DNA from: Janthinobacterium sp.
Lineage (GTDB): Bacteria; Pseudomonadota; Gammaproteobacteria; Burkholderiales; Burkholderiaceae_D
Reading direction: 5' to 3'
DNA length: 64,000 nt
Assembly (NCBI GenBank): GCA_003133225.1
Contig: PKWL01000011.1
Coordinates: 34,964 to 98,963, forward strand
The notes below the pieces were generated by a model. That model saw nothing but the letters and a program-made list of their open reading frames with translations, was not told the DNA's origin and searched no databases. The position numbers and the translations under genes are program-made. Of this stretch, positions 1 through 7,002 are shown piece after piece. How positions within the stretch are numbered: the stretch's first letter is position 1; each line of letters begins with the position of its first letter.

Positions 1-2
1 TT

Positions 3-428
3 CCCGAAAACATCCAAACCCCATTAAAACAGGGCCCCTTGGCGGCGTCCGAGCTGCGCGCCCAAGAAGCAGCTCAGGAGCGGGTGCTTCGGGATGAGCG
101 GGAGCGAATGCTCCAAGATGGTTACCGACAGACGGAAAAAACACGGCGGGACAATATAGCGCGGCGGGCGGTTCAGGAGGCTGCTTTGCAAATGGAACAG
201 GAAAACCGGCGGGTTATGCTCGCAAGTCAACTAGCCGCGCAAGAAGCAGCGTACAGAAGCGGAGTGGCGCAGCAAACGTCGCAGGGCATTACGAACACGA
301 CCACGGGCGAACACCTGGCACCAGCCGGGGCAGGGTACACCAGTACCCTGGATGGGCGCTATTACGCCCCCGCTGGGCCGAATGGGTTGATTGATACCCA
401 AACAGGCCAGTTCATAACTACCTACTGA
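3..428 (+). CDS. Partial hypothetical coiled-coil protein, 5' end outside window
   Basis: The frame is open to the left edge of the window, so the true start lies upstream; an in-frame TTG at 39 exists but has no need to be the start. The visible N-terminal part is rich in Glu, Arg, Gln and Ala and looks like a long charged helix or coiled coil. The last 40 residues change to a Gly/Pro/Tyr-rich tail containing the motif YYAPAGPNGLIDTQTG. I do not recognise the family and see no catalytic motif. It is followed by 115 bases of AT-rich DNA and then the CRISPR-like repeats. Existence as coding sequence is likely; function unknown. Confidence 0.6.
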   Translation, partial: PENIQTPLKQGPLAASELRAQEAAQERVLRDERERMLQDGYRQTEKTRRDNIARRAVQEAALQMEQENRRVMLASQLAAQEAAYRSGVAQQTSQGITNTTTGEHLAPAGAGYTSTLDGRYYAPAGPNGLIDTQTGQFITTY

Positions 429-543
429 CACCTGGGGCGGCCCTCGCGCTGCCCTTTTCTTCGTCCTTTAGTTGTATGGTATGCGTTTTTGGTAGTTTTG
501 TTCCTTGCGAAAAGTTTTTTGCATTCAATCTGTTAGGGGAAAA

Positions 544-633
544 GGTTACCCCGCATGAGCGGGGATAGCGGGGACTGTAGCCGCCAAGTGGTGGGTCCTT
601 TTGCGGTTACCCTGCGGGAGCGGTGATAGACCG
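544..633 (+). CRISPR. Degenerate two-repeat CRISPR remnant, type I-E-like
   Basis: Two 29-nt units start at 544 and 605, 61 nt apart, which leaves a 32-nt spacer (573-604). The 29+32 period is that of type I-E arrays. Unit 1 carries CCCCGCATGAGCGGGGATA, the dyad typical of I-E repeats; unit 2 carries CCCTGCGGGAGCGGTGATAG with damaged stem bases. By eye 22 of 29 positions agree between the units. The 75 bases to the left (470-543) are T-rich like an I-E leader. No cas gene is in the window. With only two imperfect repeats this is probably a dead array, and chance similarity cannot be fully excluded. Confidence 0.55.
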
Positions 634-639
634 GCGAAA

Positions 640-834
640 AAGGCCATTTGACTGTACCTAACCAAGGCTTGTTTCGCGAAGGACAGATGTTTGGTTTGGT
701 ATCAGACGACACCGTGTATCTGAAAGCGGATGCCGTGAACAAGAGGTACTTCGAGAAGTTGGGCCTGCCCCTCGTTCGAATATGTTCGCAAGGGATTGGT
801 CGCAAAATTGTCAGGTGGAGTCGACGGTGATTGA
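640..834 (+). pseudogene. tfoX/sxy N-terminal domain remnant, frameshifted
   Basis: A stretch beginning near 640 encodes GLFREGQMFGLVSDDTVYLK followed by ADAVNKRYFEKLGLP, which matches the conserved core of TfoX N-terminal domain proteins (competence regulator family). After about position 771 the match continues in the next frame as SFEYVRKG and stops at 834. The N-terminal RRMFGG-type segment before it is not readable. It is therefore a broken piece of about 60 codons of a normally 100-aa or longer domain. No function is expected. Confidence 0.7.
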
Positions 835-921
835 ACCTTGTTTCGTATTGTTGCCGCGGCTGGCCACCGCGAACCGTTCAGCGCAGAACGATACAAGCAA
901 CTCAATTTGGAGTGATTAAGC

Positions 922-1176
922 ATGACTGCAATAGACCCTAAAAAATATGTGTTTTTTCCAAGCTCCCTTGAATACGCTGAAGCCAGGGCCGAATTGCTGA
1001 GGACGGTTTCACCCGCCAAGCTTAGCTCAGCCAAGGCCCGTCGACTCACAGCGCGAGCACTTGGCCACCAGGACTGGGAGGCGCTTAGAGTTGCAATTAA
1101 TGCAGGCGACGCCAAGCCCAGTTTGCTAAATCAGTCTTGTCGAGCTCGCAAACGCCGCATTCTATGCGCTAATTAA
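922..1176 (+). CDS. Small hypothetical protein (84 aa)
   Basis: ATG at 922 is preceded by GGAG nine bases upstream, a plausible ribosome binding site. The middle of the protein reads SSAKARRLTARALGHQDWEA, a pattern (helix, then LGxxxWxxL) that resembles the C-terminal motif found in many small phage or plasmid proteins and in glyoxalase-related domains. No catalytic residues are visible. The last 15 residues are basic and may be a read-through of a truncated end. Function unknown. Confidence 0.5.
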   Translation: MTAIDPKKYVFFPSSLEYAEARAELLRTVSPAKLSSAKARRLTARALGHQDWEALRVAINAGDAKPSLLNQSCRARKRRILCAN

Positions 1177-1330
1177 CTCTAAAGGCGTATGCCTGATGTC
1201 GTAAGGCTGGTGCACTAAGGTTACGGTTCAAATAGACCAACGAAAGGATTGCCCGAGGTCTACCTATAATGCTATTGTTAGGCAGCGGCCAACTTTTTAG
1301 CTGAGTTGAAACACCTTTTTGGAGTAAAAA

Positions 1331-1636
1331 ATGCTTCTACCAATAGTGTCAAACGCTGCACCTCTGCTGGAATTGACGCCAGAATCCGCGCTTAATCATG
1401 AATATGAGTGGGAGGCGCTCTTGAAAAAAGCAAATGCAGGCGAAATAACTCGGGATGAAGCCAGGGGTGAATTTTCGCGGCTTATTAAACAGGGCAATCG
1501 TTCTGCTATTGAGGCGCAGCATGCACTTATTGCGGATGACAAATCTTTGGGAAAAATTCCCGCTTCCGCTGCATATGACGCGGGAAAAGTTTTATATAAT
1601 CCAATGTCTGGTGATTCAAGTTTCATGAGAGGATGA
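1331..1636 (+). CDS. Hypothetical protein (101 aa)
   Basis: ATG at 1331 follows GGAG with six bases of spacing. The protein is mostly helical and charged (ESALNHEYEWEALLKKANAG and EITRDEARGEFSRLI), with no transmembrane segment or recognisable domain. The helical pattern recalls short TPR/Sel1-like or toxin-immunity proteins but this is not enough for a call. A strong Rho-independent terminator lies 80 bases downstream, which supports it as a real, monocistronic gene. Confidence 0.65.
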   Translation: MLLPIVSNAAPLLELTPESALNHEYEWEALLKKANAGEITRDEARGEFSRLIKQGNRSAIEAQHALIADDKSLGKIPASAAYDAGKVLYNPMSGDSSFMRG

Positions 1637-1715
1637 GTTAGAGTGCAATTTGCAAAATATGCGGCGGCGCAGCATAATTCATTTGTCTCCTCCAACTCCT
1701 CCAAGAATTGGATTT

Positions 1716-1744
1716 AGCCCGCTTTTATCAGCGGGCTCTTTTTT
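1716..1744 (+). terminator. Rho-independent terminator
   Basis: Perfect 7-bp stem AGCCCGC/GCGGGCT with an 8-nt loop, followed by CTTTTTTTT. It ends the transcript of the small gene at 1331-1636. Confidence 0.85.
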
Positions 1745-1795
1745 GGCCAAATTTTAGCAACCTATGAGGCGGGAAGGGCTTTCTGGGCGGTGTTT

Positions 1796-1847
1796 GCGGC
1801 GCAAATGCGCGCTTATCTGGCGTCAAAAAGGGCGTGTTGATGCGCTG
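1796..1847 (+). repeat. Short diverged direct repeat, copy 1
   Basis: The sequence starting GCGGCGCAAATGCGCG and ending TTGATGCGCTG closely matches the stretch at 5771-5820 (both about 50 nt, most positions identical). It is non-coding. It may be a residue of a mobile element end; no transposase is nearby. Confidence 0.5.
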
Positions 1848-1996
1848 ACGTTGCCCATCTCAGACGCCCGTACCCTGCACCGCCATGGGCTACGGCTGCC
1901 TCCCAGACTAGGGCAAGCAGCCGCCACCTTGATAAAAAAAGCGCGCCAGGGTGGTGCGGTGTCATTGAGGTCAAACCAAAATGGCTAGTGATGGCT

Positions 1997-2860
1997 TCAG
2001 TCCGTCTTCAAGATGCCCCGGCATCCCGGAAATTTCGAGCATCCCCAAAACTCATTGCCAGCCGCGCCGACCTTTTTTGAGCTCCGCAGAACCATGCGGG
2101 ACCCGCACTTTGGACAGAAGTGAGTCATTACCGTTGCTGCAGCCTCAGCCTGATTTGGCTTCACCGCTGGCGTCAGCCCCGAGGTTACTTTCTTTCTGGT
2201 CTCGGCCACCATTTTAAGCAACTCCGCCGTGTGCACTAGCTTGATGGCGCGCCCCTCGGCGAAGCTGCGGGCATCGCTGGTGAAATCTCCGGACGCAACA
2301 ACGAATCCGCCGACGGCACCTTCGGCCGCCATTACTCCGTAGAGCTCCCGGACAGTAGCGACGCCCACTTTCAGCGACTTCCATTGCTTGCATTGAACGA
2401 GGTATTTGTCGGCCCCCATCCGCAGCTCGACGTCAACACCACCATCCGGCCCGGCTCCACCTCGCTCGATGACCTGGAAACCCTTTCGCCGGAAAACTTC
2501 TGCGGTTAGACCCTCGAATTCACTCCAGGATATCTTCTCCAACGCCCCACGGTGGGGTGTTGCGGCCACTCTGTCGTGAAGTTCGGATTGCTTACGCCGA
2601 TTGAATACCGACACCAAGGCACCTAAGGCTAATGCAAGCGGCGCCAGGTACTGCATGACACTTCCAACAGTTCGAATTAGACCGCCGGTCACTACGGCTC
2701 CGATGTGACCGGCCCCAGTCTGGAATGGCGTCGGCGGCATGGCGGCGAAGTGATGGAAACCAAAGTAAGCGACGCCAGCGAGAATTAGGGAAACCTGCCA
2801 CGGCAGCTTGGAAGCAATATGGGCGATGTCTTCAAACAGGGACAATTTTTTCTTGGCCAT
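1997..2860 (-). CDS. Membrane-anchored Mrr-type restriction endonuclease with topoisomerase zinc finger
   Basis: The 287-aa protein has two hydrophobic segments (about residues 21-40 and 67-87), then a PD-(D/E)XK domain of the Mrr_cat family (about 105-215) with D139, D143 and the Q156-C-K158 motif in GPDGGVDVELRMGADKYLVQ. The C-terminus (249-280) has four Cys (249, 252, 274, 280) as in topoisomerase-type zinc fingers. Family members cut modified or foreign DNA; the membrane anchor suggests it sits where DNA enters the cell, which is inference. It is a single gene on the minus strand with its own upstream gap. All catalytic residues that I can identify are present. Confidence 0.88.
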   Translation of the reverse strand: MAKKKLSLFEDIAHIASKLPWQVSLILAGVAYFGFHHFAAMPPTPFQTGAGHIGAVVTGGLIRTVGSVMQYLAPLALALGALVSVFNRRKQSELHDRVAATPHRGALEKISWSEFEGLTAEVFRRKGFQVIERGGAGPDGGVDVELRMGADKYLVQCKQWKSLKVGVATVRELYGVMAAEGAVGGFVVASGDFTSDARSFAEGRAIKLVHTAELLKMVAETRKKVTSGLTPAVKPNQAEAAATVMTHFCPKCGSRMVLRSSKKVGAAGNEFWGCSKFPGCRGILKTD

Positions 2861-3140
2861 GGATTCTTATTGGATGACGTTACGGTTAGATGAGTGATTG
2901 TAACGGTTGAACAGTGCGGAGCGATACCAGTGATTTTAGAATGCCGGTCTCTTCCGGTGGGAAACCCAGGTTGTTGGAAAGATTATCCATTTTTCGCTCA
3001 CGCACGCAAATATCTCGCAGGTCGTTGGGCAACGGTTCAAGTGGCGTTCACATTGGGAGTTGCGGAAGGGCAGGGCGCACGTAGGTTCTTTTGACGTCAA
3101 ACAGCGCGCCATATCAAAAACGGTTTTCCACGCTTCTGCC
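2861..3140. other. Non-coding gap before repeat A
   Basis: I see no convincing gene here. It contains the promoter region of the minus-strand Mrr-type gene, with no clear -35/-10 pair, and leads into the 260-bp repeat. Confidence 0.4.
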
Positions 3141-3400
3141 TACAATTTCAGCATGCGCCCGCAGCCCGCGGTGGCGCTCGCTATCCCGACTGTCAGGGTC
3201 AGTTATCCACAGCGCTATGCACACAAAACGTGAATAATTTCAGCTAAGATGATGTGCTGTATTGCGTTGCACCATATTTAAAAATGGAGCGTGATTTTCT
3301 CCTAATATCGAGTATTTTATCTATGGGCGCAGAGAATTATTCACACATTGTATAGCCATCATTCGAAATAAAAATTGGAGAGATTTGCGGCGATGCAGTA
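3141..3400 (+). repeat. 260-bp diverged direct repeat with DnaA-box-like motifs, copy A
   Basis: This non-coding block aligns over its full length with 56640-56898 in the same orientation. Shared stretches include CCCGCGGTGGCGCTCGCT, GTTATCCACA, GCTATGCACA, AAAACGTG and ATGGGCGCAG. It carries a perfect DnaA-box consensus TTATCCACA at 3203-3211 and looser versions (CGTGAATAA, TTATTCACA) farther on, and becomes AT-rich after 3260. It resembles an origin-like or DnaA-binding region; no replication gene is adjacent. Confidence 0.75.
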
Positions 3401-3601
3401 ATAAGGCCGGGGGGCTAACTGCCTATCCGAGCATTCTCCCGTCTGGTGAAAAACCGATAACAATGCAAACCAAAATCGAACGGAATAAGGGTGAGGAGGT
3501 AGTGACGAGCTAGTTGAGTTCGCGCAAGATGTGCATACAGCCGGCAGGCGCGCCAAGGTCGGGCCCGGAACCCGGGCGCCACCCGTTTTGCGTGGATACA
3601 G

Positions 3602-4636
3602 TTATCGCTGCAGATTAGCCAGGAGCAATCTCCATAGGTATTCTGCAGCGCCTTCGGCGTTCAAGCGCGCATTCCCATCACGCCCAAAAGAAGCCATGCC
3701 GAGCGGCTTGTAGTACAGTTCGTGCCCATCATGCTCAATGTGCAACATCTCATTGAAGCTGCCGTCGGCGACATTGGCGTTGTTCGAATAGGCCAGGCTC
3801 GGAGTACGACCACCCATACTGTCGATTCGTATCGTGCACTCAGCCACGGACTTACCGTCGTTGTACACAATCGCAGTGAACCTGCGCGCGTCGATTCTCT
3901 GGAAGCGCTCCTTGATGCCCTCATTGGATAGCACCAGCTCACGTAAGGAAGTTTGGAAATAGCTGGCAATGTGTTCGAACGAGGTATGAACGAATTCATC
4001 ATGGTCGAAGTCCGAAAACTCCTTAGTTATGCGCAGCTTGTTTGTACCCTGTGTCCCCGCCGCAGCAGAACCCGGGGCGAACCAGGCATGTTGTTGTGCT
4101 GGCACCGCCGCTTCTCGTGTTGTGGGCTTCGCTGTGACCGTGGTCGCCGGCACGGCGGCAGGTTGATTCGGCGCGGCGCTGTGTTTCGTGCAGGAGTTCA
4201 TTTCCTCGACGGCTTTACGAACCTGTTTGGCGACATCGGTGAACGCTTCATCGGAATTAGTCCAACTTGTCACCGGCTTGCCGTCCTTTGGCGTCACCAA
4301 GACCGTCGAAATTGGAGGGTGCTGCCAGTCGCAGGGGCGCAAAATTACTGGGATTACGCGCGCTTCGCCGGCCACATGCCGTTCGAACGCACGGGTCATC
4401 TCCGTGCTGTAGCAGTAGTCCGAATTGATGAAGTCGGCACTTACGAGCAGAAGGATAACGTCCGCACGGTCCAGGTTGGTCGAAATGACTGGGTCAAGCT
4501 CGTCCCCAGCCAAAATCTGGCCGTCATACCAACCTTCGGCAAGGCCTTGCCGGCGCAGCGGCGCCAAGTGCTTGTCCAACTGGAGCCTTAGGTCAGCATC
4601 GGCGTGGCTATAGGAGAAGAATACGACTGCCATCAA
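3602..4636 (-). CDS. TIR-domain protein, probable NADase defence effector
   Basis: The 344-aa product begins with a TIR domain (residues 1-145): FFSYSHAD at 6-13, GWYDGQILAGDEL at 35-47, and the YCYSTE segment that supplies the likely catalytic Glu (E79). Bacterial TIR domains of this type commonly degrade or cyclise NAD+. A Pro/Ala/Thr-rich linker (about 150-195) joins it to a C-terminal alpha/beta domain (about 200-344) that I cannot name and that could be the sensor. It lies 161 bases downstream of another TIR-type gene on the same strand, so co-transcription is possible. Start at ATG 4636 or the adjacent ATG 4633 cannot be separated. Confidence 0.85.
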   Translation of the reverse strand: MMAVVFFSYSHADADLRLQLDKHLAPLRRQGLAEGWYDGQILAGDELDPVISTNLDRADVILLLVSADFINSDYCYSTEMTRAFERHVAGEARVIPVILRPCDWQHPPISTVLVTPKDGKPVTSWTNSDEAFTDVAKQVRKAVEEMNSCTKHSAAPNQPAAVPATTVTAKPTTREAAVPAQQHAWFAPGSAAAGTQGTNKLRITKEFSDFDHDEFVHTSFEHIASYFQTSLRELVLSNEGIKERFQRIDARRFTAIVYNDGKSVAECTIRIDSMGGRTPSLAYSNNANVADGSFNEMLHIEHDGHELYYKPLGMASFGRDGNARLNAEGAAEYLWRLLLANLQR

Positions 4637-4797
4637 GAATCCTTAGTATCTATATGCGTGCTGAGCAGCACAGTGCGGCTCAGTATCTGACGCCAAAACA
4701 TGCCAACAAAATAGCTTGATGTCAATAGGTTAGCTGAACTACTCTATGAGCCTCTCGGCGGCTCGGAAAACGACAGAATTTTGTTGTGATGGAGAGG

Positions 4798-5595
4798 TTA
4801 GCCAACAGGGCCAAATTCGCGCCGTATGGTCGCGAGGACCTCACCGAAAGACTCTTTGATATTGTCCTTGGAGAAGCGGATGTATTGAATGCCCTGAACG
4901 TTTGAAAACTCCTCAACCTCGGCTTCAAGGACAAGAATTGCCCTAGCGAAGCCCAGCCTTCCCTGGAAGAGGCCGGCTTCGTGAATAACGTTCTGCCTCG
5001 CCCTAAGGATGCCATCAGCCTGCTCGTCCTCGCCAGTAAGAACGAGCAGGGCAAAGCTGCTTTTGGAAACCATATCTTCGAGGACGTCTCGAATGGTGTG
5101 GCCTGCCCGGGCTCCCGCTTCGAAGGCCTCAATGCGGAAGCCGTGCTTATCCTGAAGGTGGTCCTTCAGTTCCCGCCATTGAGCACTTCGACCATGGCCA
5201 ACGAAAATGATTGGCTTTAAAGCGGTGGCCGGCGTCGATGGCAGAGTTGATACGCTACGCCAACGCTCAAAAACTTCGAATATGGATTCCACGTCTTTGC
5301 GTGATGGCGCCTCCGTTATCACGGTCATTAGCGCCTCTTCTGGCCTATACCATGCAGTCATTAGCAGATTATCGGCGCGAAGAGTGATACATGCGAAGCC
5401 TTGGAATTTACGATAGTCAGCTAGGAACTCATCAAGGGAATCGTAATCCCAAGTTGCATCGTCATGTTTCACTGTGAGTTGGCCGAAACGCACCGACAAT
5501 TTCTCCCTCGCGGCAATCGCGCGAAACAACTCATCCGCTTCGGCCAGTACCTCCGGGCCGAAGCGCGTGTTATGGTAATCTTTTTCTTTCTTCAT
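4798..5595 (-). CDS. TIR-like protein of the Cap12/PycTIR (PF10137) type
   Basis: From ATG 5595 the protein has 265 aa. Residues 127-262 match the TIR-like nucleotide-binding domain seen in CBASS Cap12 and Pycsar PycTIR effectors: IIFVGHG at 129-135, GHTIRDVLE at 165-173, and RARQNVIHEAGLFQGRLG at 198-215 with the probable catalytic E206. Proteins of this family hydrolyse NAD+ when their partner domain binds a signal. The N-terminal 120 residues form an unknown domain, neither STING nor a visible cyclase-binding fold. No cyclase gene is adjacent. A longer start (GTG 5661) is possible but adds an unlikely tail. Confidence 0.8.
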   Translation of the reverse strand: MKKEKDYHNTRFGPEVLAEADELFRAIAAREKLSVRFGQLTVKHDDATWDYDSLDEFLADYRKFQGFACITLRADNLLMTAWYRPEEALMTVITEAPSRKDVESIFEVFERWRSVSTLPSTPATALKPIIFVGHGRSAQWRELKDHLQDKHGFRIEAFEAGARAGHTIRDVLEDMVSKSSFALLVLTGEDEQADGILRARQNVIHEAGLFQGRLGFARAILVLEAEVEEFSNVQGIQYIRFSKDNIKESFGEVLATIRREFGPVG

Positions 5596-5770
5596 GATAA
5601 TTAGTGCCGGCGCGTTTGATGAAGGTAAACTGCGATAAGTTGAAGTATGCCAATTTAACACAAAGGCCTACCGTAAAACGCTGAATAGATGTAATCCTGC
5701 TTAAAAACTGCGGCGGCGATGTGGCTGGCCCGGGTCAGGTGCTGATGGGCCAGCTGAAACGCTCTTAGCG

Positions 5771-5820
5771 GCGGCGCAAATGTGCGTTTATTAGCGGCAA
5801 AAATGTACCTTGATGCGCTG
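5771..5820 (+). repeat. Short diverged direct repeat, copy 2
   Basis: Matches 1796-1847: GCGGCGCAAATGTGCG at the start and TTGATGCGCTG at the end. It lies in the 200-base non-coding gap upstream of the TIR-like gene. Confidence 0.5.
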
Positions 5821-5875
5821 GTGGCGGGCACCTAGCCTTCGCCCTAAAACGTAATTGGTGTTGCCGGTTAACTGG

Positions 5876-6409
5876 CTACTTGTTGCACGTGCCAAGTTGT
5901 TTATGCAATTCCATAAGTCGATTTTCCAAGCTAATACGGTCAGTATTCTCCTCTTGTCTTTTGGCTTTTCCGTTTGCGTCAAAGTTTTCGGCAAGAAGTC
6001 CAAAGTGGGGGATAGTTTGAATTTCCTTTTTTGTTTCTTCGATTTGACCGTGAACATAAAGGCAGTTGTCTTCCCGCCCGAGTTCTTTTGAAAGCTGAGA
6101 TGTCTCTTGATTCCGCTGTGCAAGGAGCCGTTTGGTTTGAGCATAGGCCGCAGTCAATTGCGTGTATGACGAGTTCGCAAATTCAAGTTTCGACATCGCA
6201 TTGTCTGTCTTTGTTTGCAATTGCGAAATTGTTGATTTGAGTTCAAGCGCCTGATTCAATGCGTTGTTATCAGCAAGCGTCTTTCCGACCCAAAACCCAC
6301 CACCAGCAACAATAGAAATGCCTGCTAGGATGGAAGTAGCTATTGCTTTTACCTGCGTTGGTGTGAGAGCCCCAATGATTTGTGATGCGGTAAGCGATTC
6401 TGGCTTCAT
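5876..6409 (-). CDS. Membrane-anchored coiled-coil hypothetical protein (177 aa)
   Basis: ATG 6409 opens a protein with one hydrophobic segment near the N-terminus (about residues 22-45, ATSILAGISIVAGGGFWVG), followed by a long predicted coiled coil (about 50-110, Gln/Leu/Thr rich) and a charged C-terminal helix ending in a Cys-containing tail. No family recognised. It precedes the two TIR genes on the same strand, but a 280-base gap with a repeat separates them, so I do not propose an operon. It could be a phage-lysis or sensor type protein; this is speculation. Confidence 0.65.
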   Translation of the reverse strand: MKPESLTASQIIGALTPTQVKAIATSILAGISIVAGGGFWVGKTLADNNALNQALELKSTISQLQTKTDNAMSKLEFANSSYTQLTAAYAQTKRLLAQRNQETSQLSKELGREDNCLYVHGQIEETKKEIQTIPHFGLLAENFDANGKAKRQEENTDRISLENRLMELHKQLGTCNK

Positions 6410-7002
6410 ATGGATATTTTCGGCGTGTGACGTTGCGATTACTGGTATTTATAGGAGGTACTTGGGATGAAGATTATATCTTGGCGAAATCATCTGCCGG
6501 CGGGTAACTGTACAAAACGGACGTGGTTTTTGGGTATCCTTGATTGTCATGCGGGGAGTTCTCCTTGAAGGCAAAGTAGTACTTCCACCTCGCTATTTGG
6601 CGTGCGGTACCTCTGCTTGCCTTTTTCGCCAAACACTCTGCGCTTTAACTCCGCCTTGTTCATCCAAAGGAACGGATTTCATAAGAGCTGATTTAACGCA
6701 TCGAGAGCGTAACGGCCGGAGCTTTTGTCCTCAGATTCTGGGCAACAACCGAGAGCCACTCCTGTGACATGCCCAAAATGACAGAGTACCGAGAAGGCCC
6801 ATTTTTGGCACGAATGTTTTTTCTGATTTTTAGCTTATCCGCCGGGCATATGTTTGCCAGAGTCTTCAATCACGCATCATTAGGATTTCCTCCTGCCCTG
6901 ACCAAGCGAAGTGCATGTGAAGTGATTTTTCCGTACTGGGTTTCCGCCCTATGGCCACCTTATTGAAAATTTAATTTTAGTTCGCGCTGGGCAGCAGAGA
7001 GC
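6410..7002. other. Long gap, possibly a decayed fragment
   Basis: No intact gene is supported. On the minus strand a 58-codon frame with a TTG start (about 6695-6870) reads with fair codon use but matches nothing I know, so it may be a relic. No terminator or promoter stands out. Confidence 0.3.

Noticed and set aside
4722..5416. Long frames on both strands across the TIR-like gene
   Set aside because: They overlap the clear TIR-like coding frame and have spurious composition.
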